The notes under the pieces: generated by a model | Told to the model about the DNA's origin: nothing | Seen by the model: the letters and a program-made list of their open reading frames with translations, nothing else | The model's database searches: none | Shown here: positions 47,578-57,875 of the stretch, one piece after another | Position numbering within the stretch: the first letter of the stretch is position 1 | How the letters are laid out: every line of letters starts with the position of its first letter | Translations under genes and position numbers: made by a program | Assembly: GCF_029203305.1 (NCBI RefSeq) | Contig: NC_089461.1 | Coordinates: 310,001 to 374,000, forward strand | DNA length: 64,000 nt | Source: Yamadazyma tenuis | Lineage: Eukaryota; Ascomycota; Pichiomycetes; Serinales; Debaryomycetaceae | Direction: 5' to 3'

Positions 47578-49164
47578 ATGACCATGTCTGACCATTATAA
47601 TATCCAGTTGGACACAAACGCACCACTGCAGATGATTCACCCCCACCCGCAAACAGTGCTACCACCTACCTCCCAGCACTTGGCGCCACTACTAGTGCCC
47701 CCATCCGGAGTCAACACCTTGGGCGATGTGCAAGTGCAAGTACCTCCAACCCTGGTAGGAGGTTCCAGCAGTGGCCCCAACAGTGGTGGTCCTGCGTCAG
47801 CGCCGCTGGCACTTCCGTCGGTGGTAGAAGCGCCCACCAGCTCCTCGGCCTTTGTGCTAAAGATCCATAACATTCCGCACGACGTGTCGGTCCGCGAGGC
47901 CACCCTTGTGTTTGCCCTTGTGATTGATCATATCGTCAAGATTGACTTGAACGCCAACGAGCATGTGATCAGCGCCTACTTCAACAACTTCAACACGTGC
48001 TTGACCACCTACAAGTTACTCCACCAAAAGTGCATTTTTGGAAACGATGTGCCTGTGAGTGTGGAGATGGAAGAAAGTTTAGGGTTAGACTTCAACCAGT
48101 TGCTGTTGCGCAACGGTGGCAGCACCGGTGCCAGTGCAAGTGGCACCGTGCGCCTGCGGTTCTCATTCAGCGACCCGTTCGAATTTGACAAGGACCTCGA
48201 GTCGCAGACCAGCAGCCAGCCCCAAACTCCCATTAACAACTTAAACTTTGACTGGAGCCAATCCAATTCTGCATCTTTAGCATCCAAAAACACCTCTTCG
48301 TCTCGAAGAACGTCGTCAGCATTTTTCCAATCCAACTTTTCCAATAACTTGTTGAACAACTCGTTTTTGTCGCAGCCGCTCGGGCAGCCGATTGTGGGCC
48401 AGTCGCTCATGCAGCCGATGGGCCAAATCCCTGCGCCGCAGCTGGTGCTGCAAACGCTGCCGGACGCGCCGTCGGCGAGTGTGAATGTTCAGTCGGGAAC
48501 TGCTCTTGGTGCCAGTGCGAACTCCGGCCAGGCCCAGCCTCCTCTGCAGAACGGGTCTGTCTCCAGCACCGCGGCCAACACCGCCCCCACCCCTCCTGGT
48601 ACCACTGCCAGCGCGCCCGCATCGACCCAATCGGCGCCGGCCACCGCCGTGTCGCCCTCGGCCTCGGCCGCCCAGCCGTCTGCCGCCATCACCAGTCCCA
48701 TTCAACAGGTGGCTGGTGGGGCTCGCAAGGACGTACCAGACTTATCACTCTTGGCCCGTGTCCCTCCCCCTGCCAACCCGGCCGACCAGAACCCTCCCTG
48801 CAATACCCTTTACGTGGGAAACTTACCACCAGACGCTACCGAACAGGAATTGCGGGCTTTGTTCTCTCCTCAAAAAGGTTTCAGACGCTTGCTGTTCCGC
48901 ACAAAAGCAAATGCATCAGGCTCTGGTTCCAACAACCATGGACCCATGTGCTTTGTGGAGTTTGAAGACGTGGCCCATGCCACCAGGGCGTTGGCTGAGC
49001 TTTATGGCCGTATCTTACCACGGCCATCTAGTTCCAACGGTAAGGGAGGTATCCGGTTGTCGTTCTCCAAGAACCCATTGGGTGTGCGTGGCTCTCAAAG
49101 ACGGTCCTCGTCGAATCAAGTCAATAACGGCACCTTCAATTATAACTATCATATGAAACCGTGA
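47578..49164 (+). CDS. WHI3: RRM RNA-binding protein Whi3
   Basis: Predicted 528-residue RNA-binding protein. Whi3 binds the CLN3 mRNA and retains Cdc28-cyclin in the cytoplasm, setting cell size and mating memory. A weak RRM-like region (about residues 90-160, [20 protein letters not shown]) precedes long Ser/Gln/Ala/Pro-rich low-complexity sequence (about 190-390). The C-terminal RRM (about 407-500) has RNP2 LYVGNLPP and RNP1-like CFVEFEDV. The protein ends in an Asn/Tyr-rich tail. Two ATG codons (47578 and 47584) are possible starts. An unusually long upstream region precedes it. Confidence 0.88.
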   Translation: MTMSDHYNIQLDTNAPLQMIHPHPQTVLPPTSQHLAPLLVPPSGVNTLGDVQVQVPPTLVGGSSSGPNSGGPASAPLALPSVVEAPTSSSAFVLKIHNIPHDVSVREATLVFALVIDHIVKIDLNANEHVISAYFNNFNTCLTTYKLLHQKCIFGNDVPVSVEMEESLGLDFNQLLLRNGGSTGASASGTVRLRFSFSDPFEFDKDLESQTSSQPQTPINNLNFDWSQSNSASLASKNTSSSRRTSSAFFQSNFSNNLLNNSFLSQPLGQPIVGQSLMQPMGQIPAPQLVLQTLPDAPSASVNVQSGTALGASANSGQAQPPLQNGSVSSTAANTAPTPPGTTASAPASTQSAPATAVSPSASAAQPSAAITSPIQQVAGGARKDVPDLSLLARVPPPANPADQNPPCNTLYVGNLPPDATEQELRALFSPQKGFRRLLFRTKANASGSGSNNHGPMCFVEFEDVAHATRALAELYGRILPRPSSSNGKGGIRLSFSKNPLGVRGSQRRSSSNQVNNGTFNYNYHMKP

Positions 49165-49357
49165 ACGGGATCACTTATGGATCATTGCATTGTGTATGGT
49201 TTATCCATCTTGTACTTTAGTAATCATAATTATGATTTTCATGATTTGGTTGTAATTATATGTAACTACATAGAATGTATTATTCGCTGGGAGGAGAACA
49301 ACAGGTATACATTAAAAAAATGGGTGTAGAACTGAATATCACAAGATGGAGTAACTT

Positions 49358-50494
49358 CTACGCGATCGGTGCTGAAGGCCCAAAGTAGAACGTCAAGTTG
49401 TCTTCAGACTCGCTTATTGAGCTGATGGACGAGTCGCTCGCTACTCTCATGACCGGGTACTCTGTAGTGGATTCATCTTCTTTCTTGATATCTTCTGCAG
49501 TGGTGATATCCAACGAGCCCGTCCGCACAGTGGAACAAGTGTAGTGATCAGAGAAAAGCTGTTCGTCGTCACTCGTCTCACGCTTGACTGAAACCTTCTT
49601 CTTCTTCAGTTTGCTAGTGTGGGCCTTAGTTGCAACCTTTTTTTGTTTATGCTTCTTGTGGGTTTGCACATCACCTTTTGATTTAGCAATAGCTCCAGCT
49701 TTCTTTGGTTTGGTAATAACTGGAGTTTTCTTTGGTTTTTTTGGTTCCTTTGGCTCTTTCGGTTTCTCCTTTACTTCAAGACTAAAGATATCTTCATTGA
49801 GCATGTTCGGCTGGATTTCCCTCAAGGTCACTTTGTCCAAGTTGGATACCCGAATTAAAACCACGTTTTGATGTAAGAGGTACCGTTCTTGGTCCGAGCA
49901 CTGAGCAAGAAGATCGAGGTTAACTCCATACCGGAAATAAAATCTCTCGTACAAACTCAAATAGAATAATTCGTATATCAATTTTTGCACCTGGTACCTC
50001 CAGCCTTCGATGTTTGCCGACAAGGCGTTCAAGTTGCGGACCGACGTCTTCAACTTCACCAAATCGATGTCCTTGTTTCTCAAGATACTGACTAGCAACT
50101 CGATCCGATTAAACTTGTCCAAGTGATCGGGCTCGACGTGGGGGACTTGCAGTGGCCACCACGAGGGTGTTTCGGCCATTCTGTATGGAAACAACCCTTG
50201 TTTCTGAGGACAAATTACCTTGATCCACTCTTTGGCAATCACCTTGCAGATTACCTGAGACATGGCGCCAAATAGATCTTCGTACTGGGATTTCAAGCGA
50301 CACCCGCAGAACTGCTTCAATTCAAATACCCGATTATCTTTCAAGCACGGCTTGATGTCTAAGAACACTGAGGATGTGAGGTCATGTTGACCATCCAAGA
50401 TCTGCCGAATCATCAACGTTTGATTTTTCGACAATGAGTTCCAGACAGGGGTGGCCACCGGAACATTGGTGGGGGAGGTATTTGAAAGTGTCAT
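49358..50494 (-). CDS. YDR124W-like helical-bundle protein
   Basis: Predicted 378-residue protein of unknown molecular function. Residues about 85-230 contain the YDR124W-like helical-bundle signature: AETPSWWPLQVPHVEPDHL followed by DKFNRIELLVSIL. The region after about 250 is a Lys/Pro-rich low-complexity segment (KEKPKEPKEPKKPKKTP), then an acidic Ser-rich tail. This suggests a nuclear or nucleic-acid-associated protein, but that is inference. ATG 50494 is the first in frame; the frame stays open upstream to about 50602 without an ATG, so a spliced 5' exon cannot be excluded. Confidence 0.65.
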   Translation of the reverse strand: MTLSNTSPTNVPVATPVWNSLSKNQTLMIRQILDGQHDLTSSVFLDIKPCLKDNRVFELKQFCGCRLKSQYEDLFGAMSQVICKVIAKEWIKVICPQKQGLFPYRMAETPSWWPLQVPHVEPDHLDKFNRIELLVSILRNKDIDLVKLKTSVRNLNALSANIEGWRYQVQKLIYELFYLSLYERFYFRYGVNLDLLAQCSDQERYLLHQNVVLIRVSNLDKVTLREIQPNMLNEDIFSLEVKEKPKEPKEPKKPKKTPVITKPKKAGAIAKSKGDVQTHKKHKQKKVATKAHTSKLKKKKVSVKRETSDDEQLFSDHYTCSTVRTGSLDITTAEDIKKEDESTTEYPVMRVASDSSISSISESEDNLTFYFGPSAPIA

Positions 50495-51490
50495 GCTAAT
50501 GGCTGGGGATACTAATGCCTTTGAATAACCAAAAAAGTCGAAATCAACCAATGTGGTACTTGGTTTCACGATGCTAAATAATTTCGCAACAACCTGAAAC
50601 AAATACGAACAGGAGGCTGATGCTGAATGAGGAATGTATGAGCTTAACGAAGCAAAGAGAAGAAAAAGCAGATGATATGAGTCTCCATTCGCAGGGAATG
50701 TCGACTCCCTTTATAGTTTTCCCACAAACCGCCTTTGTGAAAAATCCACCACATTTCTCGCTTGATGATAAACTGTATTGCCGTTTTTTGCAACCATTTT
50801 TCGTCCGAGCCAGTGGTTTCGAAGGGGTCCACCTAAAACTCTGTCTTATCAAAACCGCTTATTTATGTGGATTTGAGCACCTGGAGGTAGCAAAAGTTTG
50901 ATTGGAGGAGCCGAGCGGAGCTGTTTCAGTGGTTTTTAGACCGAACGAAAGCGGTTAAATTGGGCTGGTGGATGAACGATATAATCTCCGGGATTTCCAA
51001 CAAAACTGACAGCCCTAGTTGAATTCTTTTACCAGTGTCACAAATTTGATTCGATAATAGGGTATATGGTGCTTGTCTTGTTTACATTTGAATTCTTTCT
51101 TTCCAGGATCATAAACACGTCTTAAGCCGTAAATGCACAGACATGGGAAAAAAAGATCAGCATGAGTTGGGACAATATCACGGAGACTTGGTGCTGTAGT
51201 TTTATATAATTGTACCCCATACTCCTCAAATCTAATTGTGATTGTGACCGACAGGTGTTTAGCCATGTCCGGGGCCGACATTTTTGTGGCACTGGCGTAC
51301 TAATGATATCGGGGAAGGATCGGCGACAGAGGTGACATTTATGCGAGGCCAGGTTAATGTCAGTTGGCTGCCACTAGTACCGATATCCTGGAGGCTATCC
51401 CTTGATGATTCGTGGCGAGTGTGGCCGTGTGTTCTAGCATCCCAATGACCTACGAGCGCTCGACACCTACAGGAGCATCAAATACGCGGG

Positions 51491-51550
51491 GGTCAAGATT
51501 CGAGGGTCTAACATTCGAGGGGTCAAGATTCGAGGGATTAACATTCGAGG
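51491..51550. repeat. Two-copy 30-bp tandem repeat
   Basis: 51491-51520 and 51521-51550 differ at two bases. Each unit contains AGATTCGAGGG and ACATTCGAGG, so ATTCGAGG recurs four times at about 15-bp spacing, 176-235 bp before the GH5 start. Confidence 0.9.
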
Positions 51551-51685
51551 GGCATCCAGATACACGGAGACACCATACCGACCCCAGTTTGAGATACAGG
51601 TCTGTGCGGTGGTTGGTATAATTCCGAAAAGTGGAGCACAATCCCACCAAACTTTCCGTTTACACCCCACCCCTATGATACCCAT

Positions 51686-51693
51686 TATATAAA
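51686..51693 (+). promoter_or_regulatory. TATA box of the GH5 gene
   Basis: TATATAAA, 33 bp before the ATG at 51726. The promoter appears intact although the gene is broken. Confidence 0.6.
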
Positions 51694-51725
51694 CCAAGGC
51701 AAAAGTCCCAGTATTACCCCATACC

Positions 51726-53192
51726 ATGACCGGATTTCTCAAAGTAAGTGGCACCAAGATCGTCGACCAGACAGGAACTCCAGTGGTTCTCACAGGCGCC
51801 GCTACCGGCGGTCACTTGAATATGGAAAACTTCATTACCGGGTACCCAGGCCATGAAACCGAACACAAAAAGGTGATTCTTAGCAAAATTGGCCAGGAGA
51901 AATTCGACTATTTTTTCGACAAGTTCTACGAGTACTTTTGGACCAAAGAGGATGCCAAGTTCTAAAAGCACTTGGGATTCAATTGCTTGCGAATTCCCTT
52001 TAACTACCGCCATTTTTTGGATGACGACGGTGACCTTTTCAGTGTCAATGCCAAAGGATTCGAACGGTTGGACCGCTTGGTCGACACCTGTGCAGCAAAT
52101 GGAATTTACACAATCTTGGACCTCCACACAGTACCTGGTGGCCAGTGCCAGCAGTGGTTTAGCGATAGCCCCACCCATTTCTCTTGGTTCTGGGACTTCA
52201 AGGTGTTCCAGGACGCGATTGTGCACTTATGGCTGCAAATCGCACATTACTATAAGGACAACCAATGGGTGGCCGGATACAACCCGTTGAACGAGCCGGC
52301 GTCCAGTGACCACTCCAAGTTAGTCAGATTCTACGAGAGAATCGAAAAGGCCATTCGAGGCGTCGACCCTCATCATGTTTTGTTCTTGGACGGAAACACG
52401 TATGCGATGGACTTCAGCCAGTTTCCTGACCAGCCGTTTTCGAACAGCGTATATGCCATTCACGACTACACATTGTACGGATTCCCACGAGGACTTATTG
52501 GAACCGGGTTTGTGGAACCTTACCAAGGGACAGAGGCACAAAAGGCTCAGTTGCAGAAACAATACCAGCGCAAAGTCCAGTACATGAAACAGCACGGGAT
52601 CCCCGTGTGGAACGGAGAGTTTGGCCCCGTATATGCCAGCAGCTTCCGTGGAGACGTTGACCCGGAAGCCACCAACCGCGTGCGGTACCAGGTATTGAAG
52701 GACCAGTTGGAAGTGTACAAGCACGGAGACCCATCTGGCGACGGCTCAGCCATCAGCTGGTCAATCTGGCTCTACAAGGACATCGGTCTCCAGGGCCTCA
52801 CATACGTGTCGGAAGATTCTAAATGGTTTGAGGTATTTGGAAAATGGTTGCAAAAAAAGAAGAAGCTTGGTTTGGACGCTTGGGGCAACGATATCGATCC
52901 GGAGTACCAGAAGTTGTACACGCGGTTAGGGGAACATATCAAAGCGAATGTACCTGAAAAGTACCACCGGGTGATGTATCCGCCGATTATGGATATTGAT
53001 GGGTATGTGAATCGAGTCACGCGGGAGATGTTATTCTCCCAGTACTGTCAGCATGAGTATGCGGATTTGTTTGTGGGGATGGACTTTGACGAGTTGGACG
53101 AGTTGGCGGCATCGTTCAAGTTGGAGAATTGTGCTAGGCGGTGGGAGTTGGAGGAAGTGTTACGGGGGTACAGTGAAGAGAGTACGAAATAG
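51726..53192 (+). pseudogene. GH5 glucanase (YBR056W-like) with one in-frame stop
   Basis: One continuous frame of 488 codons encodes a GH5 glycoside hydrolase like the uncharacterised yeast glucanase YBR056W, except that codon 80 is TAA (51963-51965). Similarity continues in the same frame on both sides: EDAKF, stop, then KHLGFNCLRIPFNYRHF. So the cause is a single substitution, for example from TAC (Tyr) or AAA/CAA/GAA, not a frameshift. The catalytic Glu residues remain (NPLNEPAS, Glu190; WNGEFGPVY, Glu298). No second disablement is visible in 406 downstream codons, so the lesion is recent, a sequencing error, or tolerated by readthrough. There is no signal peptide. A GH3 beta-glucosidase gene follows on the same strand. 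Confidence 0.85.
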
Positions 53193-53654
53193 AGAAGTAT
53201 GTAGTGGGTGTATGGGTCAGAGGCGAATGGTGAGGAATCAGAATTAGGATATCTCAAACAGGCTCTGCACACTTCCCACGAATATTCGCCGCAGATTCTC
53301 TGCCGTTGAAACACTCCGAATAATATCTAGATACTACGCCAATCAATATATATCCGTCAGGCTGCTGAACCAGCTCCATATGACCTGACTGCCATAACCT
53401 CCACCGCGTCCGCCAACGGAAAACTACCCCAAAATCAGATTTCCACTCTTGCACCCCACCGTTGAACATTTCCGAGATGCAATCCGAGAAGAACGCGATA
53501 TTTCCCCAATGGGGCAACATCGCCGCTTTGTCACCACCTGAACCCCAGTCTGCCAAACCTGGGGCTCGTGCGGATCGATACCCTTAATCCAGATTTTTCC
53601 CCAGATATATATAAACCCCCCAGATTTCCTCATTCCCACCCCAAAACCTCAATC
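53193..53654. other. GH5-GH3 intergenic region
   Basis: 462 bp with no supported gene. A TATATATAAA element at 53606-53615 lies 40-49 bp before the beta-glucosidase ATG. Confidence 0.5.
53606..53615 (+). promoter_or_regulatory. TATA box of the GH3 gene
   Basis: TATATATAAA, 40 bp before the ATG at 53655. Like the GH5 gene, this gene has a strong TATA promoter typical of inducible sugar genes. Confidence 0.6.
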
Positions 53655-56177
53655 ATGGTTAAAACTCTCGACGTGGATAGTTTGATCGACCAATTGACTT
53701 TAGAAGAGAAAATCTCTCTTTTGGCCGGGAATGACTCCTGGCATACAGTTCCCATCCCCCGACTCGGAATTCCATCTCTTAGGGTCAGTGATGGCCCCAA
53801 TGGGGTCAGAGGAATTAAGTTCTTCAACGGGGTGCCTTCCAACTGTTTTGTGTGCGGAACCGGTTTGGCTGCAACTTTCAACAAACTGCTTCTCAAAAAT
53901 TGTGGGCAGATGATGGGACAAGAAGCCAAAGCTCGGGGTGTCCACTGCATCCTTGGCCCCACCTGTAATACAGCACGGTCGCCGCTCGGCGGTCGTTCGT
54001 TCGAGAGTTACGGCGAGGACCCGGTTTTGTCGGGGTACGCGGCCGCCAGCATCGTCGCGGGAATCCAGCTGGAAAAAGTCCTGGCATGCTTGAAACATTT
54101 TGTATGCAACGACCAGGAGGATGAGAGAAAAGCGGTTGACACCTACTTGACGGAACGGGCGTTGCGGGAAATCTACATGAAGCCATTCCAGATCGCTCTT
54201 CGTGATGCCCACCCCAACGTAATTATGACTGCCTACAACATGATCGACGGCGAGCATGTTTCGCAGTCCAAGCGGTTTTTGCAGCAAATCCTTAGGCATG
54301 AATGGAAGTTCAATGGAGCTGTCATGTCCGATTGGTTTGGCACATACTCCACCAAAGAAGCTTTGGATGCCGGACTTACCCTCGAAATGCCCGGTCCTAC
54401 ACGGTTTCGGCAAATCGTACAAACCTCTCACAAAGTGTATTCCAATGAGATCCACACCGATACCATTGATCAGAATGTGCGGGATCTCTTGAACCTTGTC
54501 AACGAAAGCATCAAACCCGATATCGGCGAGAACATCGTGGAGCGTGAGAACGATGACCCGGCGGCCGAGGCGTTGTTGCGTCAATCAGGGGCTGAAGCGG
54601 TGGTATTGTTGAAGAATACCGGGATCTTGCCATTGGACAAGAAAACCCCCCAGAAAATCGTCATCCTTGGCCCCAACGCCAAGGTGTGCCAGGATTCAGG
54701 CGGGGGCTCTGCATCAATGGCGGCCCGGTACAAAATCACCCCTTTTGAAGGTATTGTCAAAAAGGTCAAGGAAGGTGGAAATAAGGCCACCATCGAGTAC
54801 GCCATTGGGGCACATCTTGACAAGAACCTCCCAGATGTAGCTGATGTGTTGGTATCAAAAGGTGGTAACCTGGGCAGCATTTCGGTGACGTTTTACCAGC
54901 ACCCATCCGGAGTCGAAGACAGAAATGAGCTCACATCGTTTGAGATGACCACCACCAAAGTGTTTTTGGCCGACTTCAAAGCCCCCAAATTGGACCCTAA
55001 CGAGCTCCTTTACTATGCTGACCTTGAAGCTCACTACAAGGCCGAAGAGTCGGGCACCTACGAGTTTGGATGTTCCTGCCTTGGAAGTGCGCAGCTTTTC
55101 ATTGACGGCAAGTTGGTGGTAGACAACAAAACCAAGCAGGTGAGAGGCGAGGCTTTCTTCTTGGGTATGGGTACTCGTGAGGAGAAGTCCGACGTGCAAT
55201 TGGTGAAAGGCCAAACTTACCACATCAAAGTGGAATTTGGAACTTCGCCCACCGCGTTGGTTGCAAAAGAGTTCAAAGAACCTGGGGGTGTGTACTTCGG
55301 ATTCAGATTGAAGTCCACCCCCAAAGACGAGTTGGCAAAGGCTGTTCAGATCGCCAAAGATGCCGATACTGTCATTGTAGTTGCAGGGTTGTCAAAGGAA
55401 TGGGAGTCAGAAGGGTTCGACAGACCAAACATGGATATACCCGGTTACACCAACCAGTTGATTGAAGAGGTCACCAAGGTCAACTCCAACGTGATCATCG
55501 TCAACCAGTCAGGCTCCGCCGTGACCATGCCATGGATAGACAAAGTCCAGGCGGTGGTACATGCTTGGTTCGGAGGAAACGAGACTGGAAATACCATCGC
55601 AGACGTTGTTTTTGGCGACTACAATCCCAGCGGGAAGTTGTCGATGACGTTCCCCAAGCGGGTGGAGGATAACCCAGCGTTCTTGAACTTCGGGTCTACC
55701 AACGGTAAAGTGTGGTACGGTGAAGATGTCTATATTGGATACCGATTCTACGAGAAAACAAAGACAGATGTGTTGTTTCCATTTGGGTTCGGATTATCTT
55801 ACACTAACTTTGAGTTTTCCAACTTGAAGATCAAACCCGTGAAAAGCGAAATCCACGTATCGGTGACGGTGAAGAACACTGGCAAGATTAAAGGTGCTGA
55901 GGTGATTCAGGTGTATGTTTCCCCGGTGGAGTCGAAGATTCCCAGGCCCATCAAGGAGTTGAAAAACTTCGACAAGGTCGAGTTGGCTCCTGGAAAGAGT
56001 GTTAGTGTTACTATTCCGATTTCTATCAAAGAGGCCACTTCCTATTGGGATGGGTATAAGAACAAATGGTCTTCTGATAAGGGTACCTACAAGGTTTTGG
56101 TAGGTAACAGTTCGGATAACATCTTGGTGGAGGGTGAGTTTGAGACCGACAAGTCGTTTAACTGGCTCGGTCTTTAA
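53655..56177 (+). CDS. Beta-glucosidase, GH3 with PA14 domain
   Basis: Predicted 840-residue GH3 beta-glucosidase of the Kluyveromyces marxianus type, which hydrolyses cellobiose and other beta-glucosides. The N-terminal barrel includes RVSDGPNGVRG, GPTCNTARSPLGGRSFESYG, and the nucleophile Asp in AVMSDWFGTYS (about residue 226). The second GH3 domain is split by a PA14 domain (about 410-555, including FGCSCLGSAQLFIDGKLV). A fibronectin-III-like domain ends the protein (about 740-830). No signal peptide is visible, suggesting a cytosolic or wall-retained enzyme. ATG 53655 gives the usual start (MVKTLDVDSLIDQLTLEEK). The linked GH5 gene suggests a shared beta-glucan or beta-glucoside role. Confidence 0.93.
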   Translation: MVKTLDVDSLIDQLTLEEKISLLAGNDSWHTVPIPRLGIPSLRVSDGPNGVRGIKFFNGVPSNCFVCGTGLAATFNKLLLKNCGQMMGQEAKARGVHCILGPTCNTARSPLGGRSFESYGEDPVLSGYAAASIVAGIQLEKVLACLKHFVCNDQEDERKAVDTYLTERALREIYMKPFQIALRDAHPNVIMTAYNMIDGEHVSQSKRFLQQILRHEWKFNGAVMSDWFGTYSTKEALDAGLTLEMPGPTRFRQIVQTSHKVYSNEIHTDTIDQNVRDLLNLVNESIKPDIGENIVERENDDPAAEALLRQSGAEAVVLLKNTGILPLDKKTPQKIVILGPNAKVCQDSGGGSASMAARYKITPFEGIVKKVKEGGNKATIEYAIGAHLDKNLPDVADVLVSKGGNLGSISVTFYQHPSGVEDRNELTSFEMTTTKVFLADFKAPKLDPNELLYYADLEAHYKAEESGTYEFGCSCLGSAQLFIDGKLVVDNKTKQVRGEAFFLGMGTREEKSDVQLVKGQTYHIKVEFGTSPTALVAKEFKEPGGVYFGFRLKSTPKDELAKAVQIAKDADTVIVVAGLSKEWESEGFDRPNMDIPGYTNQLIEEVTKVNSNVIIVNQSGSAVTMPWIDKVQAVVHAWFGGNETGNTIADVVFGDYNPSGKLSMTFPKRVEDNPAFLNFGSTNGKVWYGEDVYIGYRFYEKTKTDVLFPFGFGLSYTNFEFSNLKIKPVKSEIHVSVTVKNTGKIKGAEVIQVYVSPVESKIPRPIKELKNFDKVELAPGKSVSVTIPISIKEATSYWDGYKNKWSSDKGTYKVLVGNSSDNILVEGEFETDKSFNWLGL

Positions 56178-56703
56178 AGTAGTGTGTGTGATATAGTTTA
56201 TGTAGATGCTAATGAACCGCTCGCTTAAGAAATCTGATTCGCTTAAATCCACCAACATAACTGTTAACTCAAACCCGACCCAAACACCCATAGTGAAACC
56301 AGATGCCTAGGTGACCAGACACTTTATGGTGGTAGACCAGCCCTATTGGTTTGGTCGTGGAAGGTCGTCACGTGATAATCATCTCACGTGATCATTCTCA
56401 TCCAAAACACATACACCTCTTTTACAAAACGCCTTCGAGCTCCCCCTCCCCAAAAAAATTCCTTATCCCTAGCACCAGCCCATACCTTCATCTGATCCCA
56501 AGCCCTCTGCCTATAGCCTCTCGTCTCCTATCCCATTTCCCATTTGAGCTCTTCACAATACATCGGCCCTGTTTTCGCGCTTCCAAATCGGACACTTTTG
56601 TAAACATCCATAATCTTTTCAGATTTTTTTGTACACCTCCAATAAAAAGAATATATATACCACCGCCTCTAGTGGCTCACCCTGCCCCACACACATCACC
56701 CTC
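56178..56703. other. Intergenic region with twin CACGTG sites
   Basis: 526 bp upstream of the KEN-box gene. It contains two TCACGTGA sites at 56368-56375 and 56384-56391, then a C/T-rich stretch (about 56410-56530). No gene supported. Confidence 0.5.
56368..56391. promoter_or_regulatory. Two TCACGTGA sites, 16 bp apart
   Basis: Both match the palindromic Cbf1-type E-box TCACGTGA. They lie about 310-336 bp upstream of the ATG at 56704. Which gene they control is inference. Confidence 0.5.
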
Positions 56704-57741
56704 ATGGAATACACTCTCGACAATGCATTTGACATCGATGTCGGCATCGACGTCGACGTCGACATTGATTTGGACCACTTGATCGAGTGCCAAAGTCCCA
56801 TCAAAAGACCACTGGCTCCATTGCCTCAACCACAAAGACTACTGCCCACCAAAGATTTATTTCAAATCACCAACAACCACAACTACAAAAGCTACAACCT
56901 CTTCGGGGTGGAGGACACATTTCCCGATTTGAGCCTCAAAAACAACAAGATCGAGAAGTTGATCCGGGACTTGGAAGCAGAAGACTACGAATTGGATGTC
57001 GATACCCAGGCCAGAAGCCGAATTTTCAAGGGTCGTATCAAGGGCTTAGAGGACCTGGATGAGTTCGACGCTCGGGTTGCTAGCTTTATCGACAAGGAAA
57101 ATATCGACTTTGAACCCACCAAGTCCCCCATCCGCACCAATAAAGTGAAAAAGCCTCTTAAACCACTACGCCAAAACTCCAGCAAAGTCCCGGTGCTCAA
57201 GCCGTTGAACTCCCCCATGTACACGCTGTTCACCCCGGTGCTAAAGGCCAAAGATGACCTCCACAAAAGAGTGTGTCGTCCAAGTCACCGACAAGTCGCA
57301 TGTCCTCCACCGGTACTAGCACAAGGATCCCCCCACCACCCCCAGATTTACCTCGTTGACGCTCTGACTGGCTCGTTGAGCGACGCCACCCAGTTCGGTA
57401 CCGAGTTGAACGCCTCCAATTGTGAAGGTTTCCCCCTTCCTGAAACCGTTCATGAGGTGGTCCAGATCCCCACCAACGATGAAAGCGGTAGGCATCCACC
57501 CAAAATGGCTATTATAAAGACGTTTGAATGCCGAATGAGCACCCCCTCCCAACCCCCACCCGCTATCCGCCCTGGGTTCTACTCCAAGACCGAGTACCTT
57601 AATTATATCCAGAACTTGCACGCGACCCAGCAAGAAGAATCTGGGGTAGAGGTGGTGAGTCAAGCCCCGGCCCCCACAAACCGCCCACCCCGTCGTCGTC
57701 GCCACGTTGCCTTTGCTGATTCGGACGCTCTCGAGTGGTAG
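56704..57741 (+). CDS. Unrecognised protein with KEN box and CDK sites
   Basis: Predicted 345-residue, probably disordered protein that I do not recognise. An Asp-rich repeat (DIDVGIDVDVDIDLD) lies near the N-terminus. Two full CDK consensus sites occur (SPIK at 31-34, SPIR at 141-144) with further SP/TP sites. A KEN box stands at 131-133 (DKENID). A basic Pro-rich patch follows (about 145-175), and the C-terminus has a basic cluster (PPRRRRHVAFADSDALEW). KEN box plus CDK sites suggests a cell-cycle regulated APC/C substrate, for example an inhibitor or anchor protein; this is inference. ATG 56704 is the first in frame after the T-rich leader. Confidence 0.65.
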   Translation: MEYTLDNAFDIDVGIDVDVDIDLDHLIECQSPIKRPLAPLPQPQRLLPTKDLFQITNNHNYKSYNLFGVEDTFPDLSLKNNKIEKLIRDLEAEDYELDVDTQARSRIFKGRIKGLEDLDEFDARVASFIDKENIDFEPTKSPIRTNKVKKPLKPLRQNSSKVPVLKPLNSPMYTLFTPVLKAKDDLHKRVCRPSHRQVACPPPVLAQGSPHHPQIYLVDALTGSLSDATQFGTELNASNCEGFPLPETVHEVVQIPTNDESGRHPPKMAIIKTFECRMSTPSQPPPAIRPGFYSKTEYLNYIQNLHATQQEESGVEVVSQAPAPTNRPPRRRRHVAFADSDALEW

Positions 57742-57875
57742 CCCCTCCATGTACATTACCTGTAATATATATCTCTCTATCTAATGATTCGCAACCAAAA
57801 ATCTCCCACGTCGCGCAGAAACATGTTGACATTTTGCTTCTGTCAACATCTACTATCTTCATACCAACACTCACC

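Larger units (their letters stand above)
50495..51725. other. Intergenic region before the GH5 gene
   Basis: 1.2 kb without a supported gene. It contains a two-copy 30-bp repeat at 51491-51550 and a TATATAAA at 51686-51693, both belonging to the upstream region of the GH5 gene. No tRNA or other element was seen. Confidence 0.5.

Noticed and set aside
51015..51281. 88-codon minus-strand frame
   Set aside because: No resemblance to known proteins; likely chance.
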